Assembly: GCF_000227135.1 (NCBI RefSeq)
Contig: NC_018250.1
Span: 101,418-165,417 of the forward strand
Reading direction: 5' to 3'
From: Leishmania donovani
Lineage: Eukaryota; Euglenozoa; Kinetoplastea; Trypanosomatida; Trypanosomatidae
DNA: 64,000 nucleotides
The notes below the pieces were generated by a model. The model worked only from the letters and a program-made list of their open reading frames with translations, was not told the origin of the DNA and searched no databases. Shown piece after piece: positions 1 through 9,321 of this stretch. The position numbers were made by a program, and so were the translations under genes. The stretch's first letter is position 1. Each line of letters opens with the position of its first letter.

Positions 1-328
1 GAGTAGCAGGCAGCGCACCACGTGCACTCCATCTTGTCACTGCCAGTCACCCGTCGCTGCAGGAATGCAAAGGGCGGACAGGTGTGCGTGCGGAGCTGGG
101 CGATGACGGTCTCCTGTCGTCTCGTGAGCTCGGCGCCCTCGTTGCTTGGCGCGGGACGGCTGCCACCGTGTAACTGACGCGATTTGCCGTGAGCCGATAC
201 ACGCGTGATCGCGGTCGCGAGTCTCTTCGGCACAGCGCCAGCCCAGACCGGTGTGCCGGCAGCAAGAGTCCACAGCCGTGCCCGACGGCAGGGTACCAGC
301 AGCTGACTTGCTTTACTGTCAGCACCCG
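1..328. other. No gene seen; left edge of window
   Basis: No frame here has a convincing coding signature. It is probably the 3' UTR or intergenic tail of a gene lying left of the window, ending where the first SIDER-like repeat begins near position 329. Confidence 0.4.
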
Positions 329-870
329 TGATGACGTAGGACACCTCAGTGCGTCGTTTCGCAGGGTCCCGCTCACCCACTCGCTGAGGGAGGGTGCCGT
401 GGTGCCCCCGCCATCCCTACCCATGCCGGCCCGCCTCTGGTGGTCAGAAGGTCGAGTGCCTATGACGGAGGGAGGTCAGTGGGATTCATCGCTGCTGATG
501 TTGGTGGTGCTTCGGAGCGACCTGCGACAGCGACCACACGCTTGGGCCATCCGTGTGATGGGCGAAGTGTCCGCGTGACTCGAGCGTATTCCACTCCCGG
601 CCCGCACACTGCCTGCTGATGGTGAGGAGACTACGCCAACGCTGAAGATGCACAGGGTGGCGACCGGCATGATGGAGGGAGTGCCTGCGAGGCGGCCTGC
701 GGAGGTGCGGGGTGGTGGGTAGAGTGTGAAACAATGACCGTGCTCAGCTGACTGAGCTGGCGCACTACTGTGCCGGCGTGCCTACGGCTGCCTCGCTCCA
801 GGCGATGCGGGGTCTGTGGCGTGCCAGGAATGGAGAATCGCTTGAGTTGACGTTTTGTGGCAGAATGCTC
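329..870 (+). repeat. SIDER-like dispersed repeat, copy A
   Basis: This copy starts with a gatgacgtaggacacctcagtg-type start that recurs near 25797 and 63147, and in reverse at about 18895. It runs through landmarks shared by all copies: the atcgctgctgatgt block, the ttgggccatccgtgtgatgg block, the gaccggcatgatgga block and a terminal tggcagaatg box. About 550 bp, no long ORF and divergence between copies fit the short degenerate retroposons (SIDER) found in Leishmania intergenic regions. Bases 484-820 are repeated exactly at 1412-1748. Family assignment is inferred from size, dispersion and context; the 79-bp retroposon signature was not verified. Confidence 0.6.
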
Positions 871-1112
871 ACGTGGAAAAGTAAAGTTTGTTGCAGCGGC
901 TGCCGTTGTGCTGTCGATTTCACCGCCCCCAACTCTCCTTTCCTGGGCGTGTCTCTCGTACTTCCGTGCGGGAACGAATCGTGTGCTTCTCTGTATGCGC
1001 CGTTGCCCTGCCCACCCTCCCTGCTTCAGGATGGAAGGGGCATGCAGTTGAGTGATGCGGCCTCTTATTGCTCTTGCTTCTCCGCCTTCTCTCCTCTCCG
1101 CGCCGCATGCGA

Positions 1113-1312
1113 GGTGAGGAGACTACGCCAACGCTGAAGATGCACAGGGTGGCGACCGGCATGATGGAGGGAGTGCCTGCGAGGCGGCCTGCGGAGGTGC
1201 GGGGTGGTGGGTAGAGTGTGAAACAATGACCGTGCTCAGCTGACTGAGCTGGCGCACTACTGTGCCGGCGTGCCTACGGCTGCCTCGCTCCAGGCGATGC
1301 GGGGTCTGTGGC
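1113..1312 (+). repeat. Partial SIDER-like repeat, copy B, cut by N gap
   Basis: These 200 bases equal 621-820 and 1549-1748. The 5' side is joined to unrelated sequence (821-1112), so this is a separate 3'-half copy. It stops at the N gap exactly at the base where copies A and C diverge from each other, which suggests that the assembly broke because of the repeat. Confidence 0.75.
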
Positions 1313-1411
1313 NNNNNNNNNNNNNNNNNNNNNNNNNNNNNNNNNNNNNNNNNNNNNNNNNNNNNNNNNNNNNNNNNNNNNNNNNNNNNNNNNNNNNNNN
1401 NNNNNNNNNNN
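1313..1411. other. Assembly gap (99 N)
   Basis: A run of exactly 99 N lies between copies B and C of the repeat. Two more gaps of the same length occur at 25440 and 26451, so the length is a placeholder and not a measured distance. Confidence 0.99.
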
Positions 1412-1797
1412 ATTCATCGCTGCTGATGTTGGTGGTGCTTCGGAGCGACCTGCGACAGCGACCACACGCTTGGGCCATCCGTGTGATGGGCGAAGTGTCC
1501 GCGTGACTCGAGCGTATTCCACTCCCGGCCCGCACACTGCCTGCTGATGGTGAGGAGACTACGCCAACGCTGAAGATGCACAGGGTGGCGACCGGCATGA
1601 TGGAGGGAGTGCCTGCGAGGCGGCCTGCGGAGGTGCGGGGTGGTGGGTAGAGTGTGAAACAATGACCGTGCTCAGCTGACTGAGCTGGCGCACTACTGTG
1701 CCGGCGTGCCTACGGCTGCCTCGCTCCAGGCGATGCGGGGTCTGTGGCCTCCGGATGTGACAGAGTGGATTGCTGGACCTATGGCAGAATGGAAGCA
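1412..1797 (+). repeat. SIDER-like repeat, copy C (5' end lost in gap)
   Basis: Bases 1412-1748 are identical to 484-820 of copy A. The repeat then continues into its own 3' end with the family's terminal atggcagaatggaag box near 1781-1797. Its 5' portion is missing in the N gap. Confidence 0.65.
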
Positions 1798-3155
1798 GTA
1801 AAATAGGATAGGGCGGGGGCACACAAGCGGGTCATTATGCTTTGCCATGTAGATGAGGGCTGTCGCGATGGATGATATATCATGTGGCGTAGAGAGGTCC
1901 CTTTCTTCGTATTCTCTCGTGTATGTGGAGTGCCGGCGAGACTCAGGATTGGTTCCTGTGGAGGAGTGATGCCCCAGCGCGATGAGCAGAGCCGCTGCTG
2001 AGCATCGCATTTAGAGTGGCGTAGATAGCTGTGCAAGGGAGGGTCAATGTGCTACGTGCGTGCGTTCGGGTGGAAGGAGACCTCCAGCTGCGGCGTCTCT
2101 CGTCCGCTCAGTGAAAGTGCTGCAGGTTTTGATTGTCTTCCTTAGCGAGAGAGTTGGCAAGGCTTTCGAAAACCGGAGAGCATCCCCGGCGCTGTCCATG
2201 CCGTAGCCTTCTTGCGGCATCCGTGGAGAGCCCATCCCTCTCGATCTTCCCTTGGCAAGTCGCAGTCGTGGATGTGGGCTGTGTGCATCCTCGCGTTTGA
2301 TGTGCGTGTAGTTGAAGGACAGAGAGGAAGTGCTGCTGCGAAGCTGGAGGGATTTTGTGAAGGGTCTACTCTTTCGCATGTCGGCTGTGCACCCTCACCC
2401 CCCGCCCCAGCCCTTACGTTGCATTCATGTCGTTAATGTTCACGTCGCCGCGGGTTGTGTCCCGTCGCTTTTCACGTCACCTCTGTGTGTGTGTATGCCA
2501 CCGGTGGTCTTCCTCCTCCTTTTGATTGGGGAAAGAGTGCCGGCAAGTCGAGCCGCTCAGCGCTCCTCCATGTGTTGGTATTGTGGCGGTGCCACTGCTG
2601 TGCTGGGGATCCTCGAGGCAGTGTACGCGATCGTGTTGTATGCCGGTAGTGCAGTGCCGCAAAACTGCGATGCTTGTTGCAGACGAGCGCTTTTTGCTCT
2701 CTCTTACGCGTGCCGCGGAAGCGGTGTCCTTCACCGACGAAATACCCTTTCCGCCCACTCGTGCTTCTCTCACGGCCGCCGCCCCGCACCCTGTCTCTCT
2801 CATTGCCTGTTTTCGCTGCAGTCACCCGGTGAGCCACGCGCACCTTCACCACACCGTTGTGTTGTCTGTGAGGTCGAACCCGCTGTCTGCGGCTTCCTTG
2901 TCGGCTTTGATCATTCCATCATCGTCGCCGAAGCCACGCACAACTCGCTGACGCGAAGCTCCGCCGTTGTTTCACATCTCGCCCCCACCTCTCCCATCGC
3001 CTTCATTTCCGTAGCGCCGCACTAAGTAGCTGGTCGACTTTTTTAACTGCATCGAGACGCTCCGCTCGTGAGGATTCCCTCTTGCTGCTTAAGGGGTTTC
3101 TGTTTTCCATCTGTGCACTGCTTAATCGCCGAGGAGCTGAATTCGCCGTGCCGTG
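1798..3155. other. Intergenic region upstream of PTR1
   Basis: This stretch has no supportable gene. The longest + frame (2312-3025) is rich in Cys, His, Pro and Leu and has no recognisable domain, as expected of pyrimidine-rich UTR read in frame. The last 250 bases hold CT-rich tracts that could direct trans-splicing of the PTR1 transcript. Confidence 0.6.
2976..3014 (+). promoter_or_regulatory. Candidate trans-splice acceptor for PTR1
   Basis: A C/T-rich stretch is followed by gtag, with the AG at 3013-3014, about 140 bases before the PTR1 ATG. Spliced-leader sites in Leishmania are typically AG after a polypyrimidine tract. Other AGs closer to the ATG cannot be excluded. Confidence 0.35.
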
Positions 3156-4022
3156 ATGGCTGCTCCGACCGTGCCAGTGGCGTTGGTAACAGGCGCCGCG
3201 AAGCGTCTTGGTAGCGGCATCGCTGAGGGACTCCACGCGGAGGGGTACGCTGTCTGTTTGCACTATCATCGCTCTGCTGCAGAAGCGAACACACTGGCCG
3301 CGACGCTGAACGCAAGGCGACCGAACAGCGCCATCACGGTGCAGGCGGACCTGAGCAACGTTGCCAAAGCCCCGGCCGGCGGCGCTGATGGCGCTGCACC
3401 TGTTACCCTCTTCAAGCGCTGTGCTGACTTGGTGGCTGCGTGCTACACCCACTGGGGACGCTGCGACGTGCTCGTGAACAACGCCTCTTCCTTCTACCCC
3501 ACGCCGCTGCTGAGGAAAGACGAGGATGGCCACGTGCCCTGTGTCGGAGATAGGGAGGCGATGGAGGCGGCCGCTGCTGACCTCTTCGGCTCCAACGCGA
3601 TGGCGCCCTACTTCTTGATTAAGGCGTTCGCACACCGCGTCGCGGACACCCCAGCCGAGCAGCGCGGCACCAACTACTCCATCGTCAACATGGTGGACGC
3701 CATGACAAGCCAGCCTCTTCTCGGGTACACCATATATACCATGGCCAAAGGGGCGTTGGAGGGGCTGACACGGTCTGCCGCGCTGGAGCTTGCGCCGCTG
3801 CAGATTCGAGTGAACGGCGTCGGCCCGGGTTTGTCGGTGCTCGCCGATGACATGCCCCCTGCTGTGCGGGAGGACTACCGCAGCAAGGTGCCTCTGTACC
3901 AGCGTGATTCCTCCGCCGCAGAGGTGAGCGACGTTGTTATCTTTCTGTGCTCCTCCAAGGCCAAGTACGTCACCGGCACCTGTGTCAAAGTGGATGGCGG
4001 CTACAGCCTTACCCGGGCCTGA
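3156..4022 (+). CDS. PTR1: Pteridine reductase 1 (PTR1)
   Basis: NADPH-dependent short-chain dehydrogenase of 288 residues that reduces biopterin and folate to their tetrahydro forms; in Leishmania it supplies reduced pterins and lets cells bypass DHFR inhibitors. The N-terminal ALVTGAAKRLG motif carries Arg17, which replaces a Gly of the classical dinucleotide motif and is typical of PTR1. NNASSFYPTP is the substrate and cofactor loop. Asp181 (NMVDAM) and the Tyr194-xxx-Lys198 pair (IYTMAK) form the catalytic set. The C-terminus VDGGYSLTRA is the family ending. A GTG lies one codon upstream, but the ATG at 3156 gives the known 288-residue length. No frameshift or lost catalytic residue is seen. 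The gene is first in the window and sits between SIDER-like repeats; its amplification is a known route to antifolate resistance. Confidence 0.97.
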   Translation: MAAPTVPVALVTGAAKRLGSGIAEGLHAEGYAVCLHYHRSAAEANTLAATLNARRPNSAITVQADLSNVAKAPAGGADGAAPVTLFKRCADLVAACYTHWGRCDVLVNNASSFYPTPLLRKDEDGHVPCVGDREAMEAAAADLFGSNAMAPYFLIKAFAHRVADTPAEQRGTNYSIVNMVDAMTSQPLLGYTIYTMAKGALEGLTRSAALELAPLQIRVNGVGPGLSVLADDMPPAVREDYRSKVPLYQRDSSAAEVSDVVIFLCSSKAKYVTGTCVKVDGGYSLTRA

Positions 4023-4895
4023 GCGCGGCGCATTACAGCCACAACCCCAGCGACTCTCGTGTCGACGGAAGCACCCTCAACCTCTCTCGTGCGTGCGCGT
4101 TTTTTTTTTGTGTGGGGACAACGGCGCGCACAATCAGGATCCCTCGCGCCCGCCCCACCCCCCACCCCGCAGCCTCTTCCGCATCGCGCCGCGCGAACGC
4201 AGTCTAGGAGAAAGGAGAGAGGGGGCGCACAGGTTACAGCTAAAGCGCCGGGGAAAGACAATGACAGAGAGAGAGACGGAAACAAACTAAGGAAAAAAGG
4301 TGCCGAACGGAGTGAGCGCAGCCACGTGTATGCGTGAGGCGGTCCGGTGAGGCTGAGGCTGCGCGCGACTTCCTCGGCACCCCTATTTCTTCCTTCTCCG
4401 TTATTGGCGTCTGGTGCGGCCACGGCCGACAGCGGTCAAGGACGATTCACTTCTGCGGGTATTAAGATGGGGCAAGTACGCTCTTCGTCTCTTGCTGGCT
4501 TTTCTGGTTTCTATCACCCCTGTCTGTCTTGCGCCCACACCGCACCGGGTGGTACGGGCGTTCCTCTCTCTCTGCGTGTGTGTATGTGTGTCACCGCATA
4601 TGTATCGCTGTCGTAACAGCATCAGACTTCGCCCCTCTTCGCTGTGATGTGCCGTGCCGTTTACGGCTTCGACCTTCACTTGCCTCCGCCTACTTTCTCT
4701 CTCTTTGAACCTGAATAACACGCACCCTCTCACCTCCGCGTGGGCTATCCAAGTCGACACAGGGCGGGACCAGCGCTCTCGGGCAACGTCTCCCAACCCT
4801 CCCCCCTCAGGCATCGTGCTCAGGTCCGTAGACCTGTGGAGCTGAGGCTTTCATCGCTGCCTCGCGAACAAACACACAAAGACAGAGAGCAGCAC
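4023..4895. other. Intergenic region PTR1 - RING protein
   Basis: No gene is seen. The region holds a T run near 4100, purine-rich gagaga stretches near 4210-4290 and a TG-rich stretch near 4575-4600. CT-rich tracts near 4670-4740 could serve trans-splicing of the next gene. Confidence 0.6.
4671..4753 (+). promoter_or_regulatory. Candidate trans-splice acceptor region, RING gene
   Basis: CT tracts (actttctctctcttt and caccctctcacctcc) end in ccaag, with AG at 4752-4753. This would leave a 5' UTR of about 142 bases before the ATG at 4896 and would place the upstream in-frame GTG at 4740 outside the mRNA. Confidence 0.35.
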
Positions 4896-7800
4896 ATGCC
4901 CACCTCTGACGGCCTCGAGCCACCCTCACCGGCGGATCAGTCCGTGTCGCGCTTCGTGCGCACCCTCGATGTGTACCCCGTCGCGCCCCCGTACAAGCCG
5001 CATGGCATCACAGTGCACCCCCGAGCAAACGCAGGTATGTCGGCAATGCCATGTGGCCGTCGCACCTCTCAGCGGCAGCCTGCGCATGCGCGGGGGTCGG
5101 GCTGCAGTTTCGACTGTGCTCGTACTCCCGCGGTGCATGGCAGAACACCAGGTGCTGTTGCTGCTGCTGCCGCCGCTGGAGCCTCCCCATCCACGCTGTC
5201 ATCTCCCCCAGAGGAGCCAGTGACAGAGGCTGCATATCGCCTAAGCCCGCAGGAGGTGCAACGTCGTGCGCAACAGGTGCTAACGGCGCAGGCACGCAGC
5301 TTGCTGCTGGCGCGACTCCAAGAACGCTTGCAGCAGGCCCGCGTCGCGCATGCACAACGAAACGCGACACGCAGCCCCCCAACCTCACCCGCGCCGTTAC
5401 CTGTGTCTCCTTTCGACACCCACATGACCAGTGCCTGGCCGAATAGTGCCTCTTCTGAAGCCGCTGACGGGGCTTGCGCTGCACCTACCCCTGCTAAGGT
5501 GGAGTCACTCTCTGAGGAAGCCTCGCCACTCTTTACCACGGAGATGTCAACAGATGGAGGCGCTGCCGGTGGGGCTACCACGCGTCCGGGCGCGGCCGCC
5601 GCTGCATCTGCGGTGCATTCCCCGGCGGAGATGTCTGTAATTGACGTGAACCCTTACTCGGCGGTGGAGCTGGTGCGCGTGCATCGCCTCAAGGGTGTGC
5701 CGAACCACAACCGTGGCCTCTTCGCCGGCTTGTCAAGGCGCTACTTTACGACTCGCAGCGGGCACTACACGGTTGGCCGAGACAGCGAGGGAAACCGTCG
5801 CGTGCGGTCGGGTGTGTCTGGGTTTATGTGGAAAGCGCAACGCCACTCCGGCGCTGCCTCTGGTCCCCCGCCGCGGCTCACAATGCGGTCCCTCTTTGTA
5901 GATGACCGAATCCTATTTCAGTGGACGGAGGGCGACTCTTCGTACGGCGTGCAGGACGATGACGAATTCAGTGGTCAGCGCGATGACGGGACGGTGTTTT
6001 CCAACGCCTCCGACATGGACGACGCTCCTCTCGGGCACGCTCTCAAAAGGATGCTGGAGCACACGTATGGAAAGAGGATGACAGCGGAGCAACGGGCAGA
6101 AGCGGCGCGGCGGCTGCGGGAGCGCCGTGAGGGCCAGCAGGGCACGAGTGGTAGATACCGTGTGCGGAGGGGCAAGGGCAGTTATGAGAGCCCGAACTCG
6201 TCCGCCGGTGGAGACGCCATGACGGACGGCGACGACTCCTTCTTGCTCAGCCTGAAAGACGGTTCATCCGATGCCAGCAGGACTGGACAGCAGCGACGGG
6301 TTCCAGGAGACAAAGGCTCCCGCAGTGGGGCCGCCTCCCTAAACTCGAAGCGCGGCGTTATCTTCGTGCAGGACCTGTCGCCGGTCGAATTCGTGTGTGA
6401 TCACAACATGCTCCCGGTGGTGGACACGCCAATGCTCTCTGCTGGTGCCACGTCGCACAACCGCAACGACCCTCTTCTCACCTTTGCAGCTTCTGGCCAT
6501 CGCTACGCGGCAAGCGCCGACGGAGGCAGTCTGCGACACAGTGGTGATGGTGACCACCTGAACGCCACGCTCCTCGCCGCACTCTCTTTTTCCTCCCTGG
6601 GCCACACCATGACCGCCGATGAGGCCGAGGCGCACCGACGCAAGCGTCACTTCCACGTCGGCTTCGAAAACTTAAGCACAGGGAGTAGGCCCGGGGGCGG
6701 TGACGGGCCTTCAGGGCTTATCGAGGTTAAGCGCAGTGGTTCTGGCACCATCGGCGGCCGCGGCGCATACGGATCTCTGTCGCTGCCAAGCTCTGGCGAG
6801 CAGCACCGGCAGCTGAGCCACACTGCCTGCCTCTACGCAGATGAAGAGATGGTCGTCGTTGACAAACGACTATCGGCCGCTGCAGGAGGGCCACAGGGCG
6901 GCGCAAAGGACACATCGTCGGTTGCCCCTGGCGCAAGGGGTGGCAGCGGTGCAGCAGGTGGCCTTGGCGGCGGCGGCCGCCACACCGCAAGAAGAGCTGG
7001 TGAAGGAATTTCCTCGGCGACAGGGCAGGGCACGGACGAAGGGCTCACAGCAGAGGAGACGCAGCAGCGCATCGTGGCATCTCTCTCGGAGGCCTCCATC
7101 TCTGCCACCGTCACCTCAGAAGACGACTTGATGGGCCCCCTCAAGGACAACGGCGACAGCGGTAACCTCGACGAGTTCCTCACACACTTCCCTGAGGAGG
7201 AGAGCCATGTCCGCCTGCGCCGAGCCGCCAAGAACATCCTTGACGGCGTGGAGGATATGTGGGACGAGGACGACAGCAGCCGCAGCGCCTTCCTGTTGCC
7301 AAAATTCCTCAACCTGAATTTCCAGTTTCCGGGGCTTGACGATGTCATCGGCGGCTCCGATGGACTCGATGATGACGGCGGGCACGACGAGGGCTCAGCA
7401 GATGACGAGCACGAGTCGCTCACCGGCTTTGGCGTCAACGAGGCGGAGCTGAACGAGAAGTTTCGTATTGAAGCGGAGGAGGAGTGCGGCGACCTTGTGG
7501 CTCAGCGTGACGCGCTGCTGGCGGAAATCGAGGCTCAACGCCAGCTTCTGGACAACATGGGCGCGGATGCACACTACCTCTCCGTTGGGCATGCGCGCAC
7601 CGGCATGACGGCGGAGCAGTACGCCATTATGCTCACCAGCGAGGTAAGCCGCTACGCCAAGTCGAATCAGCTTCGCCTGAACCGCATTCTGGAAGAGATG
7701 TCTGAGCAGCAGCAGAAGGATGGCGAGGCATGGACCACTATTGAGCGCGCTGCGTACGGCTTTCTCGACCGCTTCGGGAAGGAGCGAACTGCGACAGCGG

Positions 7801-8354
7801 ACGTGGGCTGTCAAGTGAGTGACGCCGACCTATGCTACGTCGACGCCGCTGTGCGCTCGACTGAGGAACAACTAGAGGACTTGTTCATGCATGAGAAGGC
7901 GCTGGTGAACGCTGTGCGACTCGCCACGGTGGCAGTGGCCAACATCATGACTTTTCATGCCTCGCTGGAGATGGAGTCGACGTGCCACGAGTGCTTCTTC
8001 GTCTTCGACAAGCCGCGGACGCTCTGGCCGTGCGGGCACACCTTCTGCCTCCCCTGTCTCTCCAACATGTACAACCGTCGCGGAGAGCTCATCTGCTCCG
8101 AGTGCGGGTCCGTCTGTGAGGTCGGGTACACCCCCAACATTTCAGTGGAGCTCGTCGCCAACTACCAGACACTGTGCAAGCGCAGCGAATCCAACGAAGA
8201 CTCCGAGCCTGATAGATCTCTAAACAAGGAGTGCAAGACACAGACGGTTGAGGGTGTTCTGCGCAGTTTGCTGAACGGCCTGCTCTCGGCCCAGAGCAGC
8301 TGGACCGCCATGCCCTCTGAACACTCCCCGCTGAGGATGGGTGTTGGCGCATGA
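4896..8354 (+). CDS. Large RING-finger protein, possible E3 ubiquitin ligase
   Basis: A 1152-residue protein with one recognisable domain. Around residues 1030-1076 there is a RING-type zinc finger: CHEC, then CGHTFCLPC about 17 residues on, then CSEC. A RING finger usually recruits E2 ubiquitin-conjugating enzymes, so an E3 role is inferred but the target is unknown. Residues of about 850-890 (EAEEECGDLVAQRDALLAEIEAQ) look like a coiled coil just before it. The rest is Ser/Gly/Ala/Asp-rich and probably disordered, except a conserved-looking block near residues 250-320 (VELVRVHRLKGVPNHNRG). The open frame extends upstream to a GTG at 4740, but the first ATG is at 4896. It lies directly downstream of PTR1 on the same strand. 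Confidence 0.85.
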   Translation: MPTSDGLEPPSPADQSVSRFVRTLDVYPVAPPYKPHGITVHPRANAGMSAMPCGRRTSQRQPAHARGSGCSFDCARTPAVHGRTPGAVAAAAAAGASPSTLSSPPEEPVTEAAYRLSPQEVQRRAQQVLTAQARSLLLARLQERLQQARVAHAQRNATRSPPTSPAPLPVSPFDTHMTSAWPNSASSEAADGACAAPTPAKVESLSEEASPLFTTEMSTDGGAAGGATTRPGAAAAASAVHSPAEMSVIDVNPYSAVELVRVHRLKGVPNHNRGLFAGLSRRYFTTRSGHYTVGRDSEGNRRVRSGVSGFMWKAQRHSGAASGPPPRLTMRSLFVDDRILFQWTEGDSSYGVQDDDEFSGQRDDGTVFSNASDMDDAPLGHALKRMLEHTYGKRMTAEQRAEAARRLRERREGQQGTSGRYRVRRGKGSYESPNSSAGGDAMTDGDDSFLLSLKDGSSDASRTGQQRRVPGDKGSRSGAASLNSKRGVIFVQDLSPVEFVCDHNMLPVVDTPMLSAGATSHNRNDPLLTFAASGHRYAASADGGSLRHSGDGDHLNATLLAALSFSSLGHTMTADEAEAHRRKRHFHVGFENLSTGSRPGGGDGPSGLIEVKRSGSGTIGGRGAYGSLSLPSSGEQHRQLSHTACLYADEEMVVVDKRLSAAAGGPQGGAKDTSSVAPGARGGSGAAGGLGGGGRHTARRAGEGISSATGQGTDEGLTAEETQQRIVASLSEASISATVTSEDDLMGPLKDNGDSGNLDEFLTHFPEEESHVRLRRAAKNILDGVEDMWDEDDSSRSAFLLPKFLNLNFQFPGLDDVIGGSDGLDDDGGHDEGSADDEHESLTGFGVNEAELNEKFRIEAEEECGDLVAQRDALLAEIEAQRQLLDNMGADAHYLSVGHARTGMTAEQYAIMLTSEVSRYAKSNQLRLNRILEEMSEQQQKDGEAWTTIERAAYGFLDRFGKERTATADVGCQVSDADLCYVDAAVRSTEEQLEDLFMHEKALVNAVRLATVAVANIMTFHASLEMESTCHECFFVFDKPRTLWPCGHTFCLPCLSNMYNRRGELICSECGSVCEVGYTPNISVELVANYQTLCKRSESNEDSEPDRSLNKECKTQTVEGVLRSLLNGLLSAQSSWTAMPSEHSPLRMGVGA

Positions 8355-9321
8355 GGGAGGCCTCGTGCGCGCACCTATGTGTATATAGCTTTACGTGAGA
8401 AGCGCGCAGCCTGTTGTGCGTTCGATGTAAACTATTACGGACCGAGACGCGCAACGACACGGATTTTAGCCCCCGGTGCGTCTCGGTACCTTCATGCGGT
8501 GCCCTCTCGTCTCCTCTCTCTCGTGTTGTGCTGTCGCGCTTGATGCCTGCTCTGCGCCATCTGCTGTGAGGGCGCGACTAGCATACGGGTTAAGGAAACG
8601 CAAGCAAGACGATAAGACGCAGTGCCTCGCGCTCCCTCTTTCCGCCACAGAAGTGCCTTCATCGCTGAGGTTCGCCTCGCGTTGTTGCCGCCGTCGTTGC
8701 AGCGGTCACATAATCCAGTCGCGCTCGTCTTCGTAAGTAGTCTTCCCGTCCCTCCGGGGCCTCTGCCCACTTCTCTCGTATCCTTTTCTTCTCCCCTCCC
8801 CCATGATGCCCAACAGCAGCATACCACTGGTGCATGCAAGCACACCTTCAATCACGCAGAGACGTCACAATAGAAGGATTTCCCCTCTCCTTTCCCACAC
8901 GGCGAGAGGCATGCGCGGATCGGCATCGACAGCAACAGCGGCGTCTACCCTCCTCCCCCCCCCCACACCCACCCACCCACGATTGCATGGTAGGCATTAC
9001 GGCGTTGACGCGGCGCTTTTCTGTGTGCTCTTATGCGTGGCATTCGTGAGAGCGGCCCCGCCCCCACCCCTCACTACCCCTACCACTAGCACTGCTACTA
9101 CCATTACCACCACCTCACACTCCACCCTTCTGTCCTCCCGCTCCTCTCCGCCTCACAACCGCCGTGGAGCTCAGTCGTCATTGCCTTCTATTTTTTCCTC
9201 TTCGTTTCGCTATTGGTGCTGGCTCCGTCTTCCACACCACACCGTACTCGGGGCCGCGGCGGCGCGCCTCCACCGTTCTCTCGCTCCGTGTTCTTCCACG
9301 ATCCTTTTTACGTGCCCACGT
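8355..9321. other. Intergenic region and HUS1 5' leader
   Basis: No separate gene is supported. From 8803 an open frame runs in phase into HUS1, but it encodes Pro/Thr/Ser/His low-complexity peptide typical of CT-rich leader. There is no AG dinucleotide between 9175 and 9331, so the spliced-leader site must lie at or before 9174; AGs at 9168-9169 and 9173-9174 follow a good C/T-rich tract. Confidence 0.6.
9128..9174 (+). promoter_or_regulatory. Candidate trans-splice acceptor for HUS1
   Basis: The tract ttctgtcctcccgctcctct precedes AG at 9168-9169 and 9173-9174. These are the last AGs before the ATG at 9322 and would give a 5' UTR of about 150 bases with no upstream ATG. Confidence 0.45.

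Noticed and set aside
2312..3025. 237-codon open frame upstream of PTR1
   Set aside because: Composition is that of translated pyrimidine-rich UTR and no motif is present; the PTR1 splice signal lies inside its 3' end.
8803..9321. ATG at 8803 as the HUS1 start (504 residues)
   Set aside because: HUS1 homology begins at MRFKA (9322), the extra 173 residues are low complexity, and the last possible AG acceptors before the gene are at 9168-9174.
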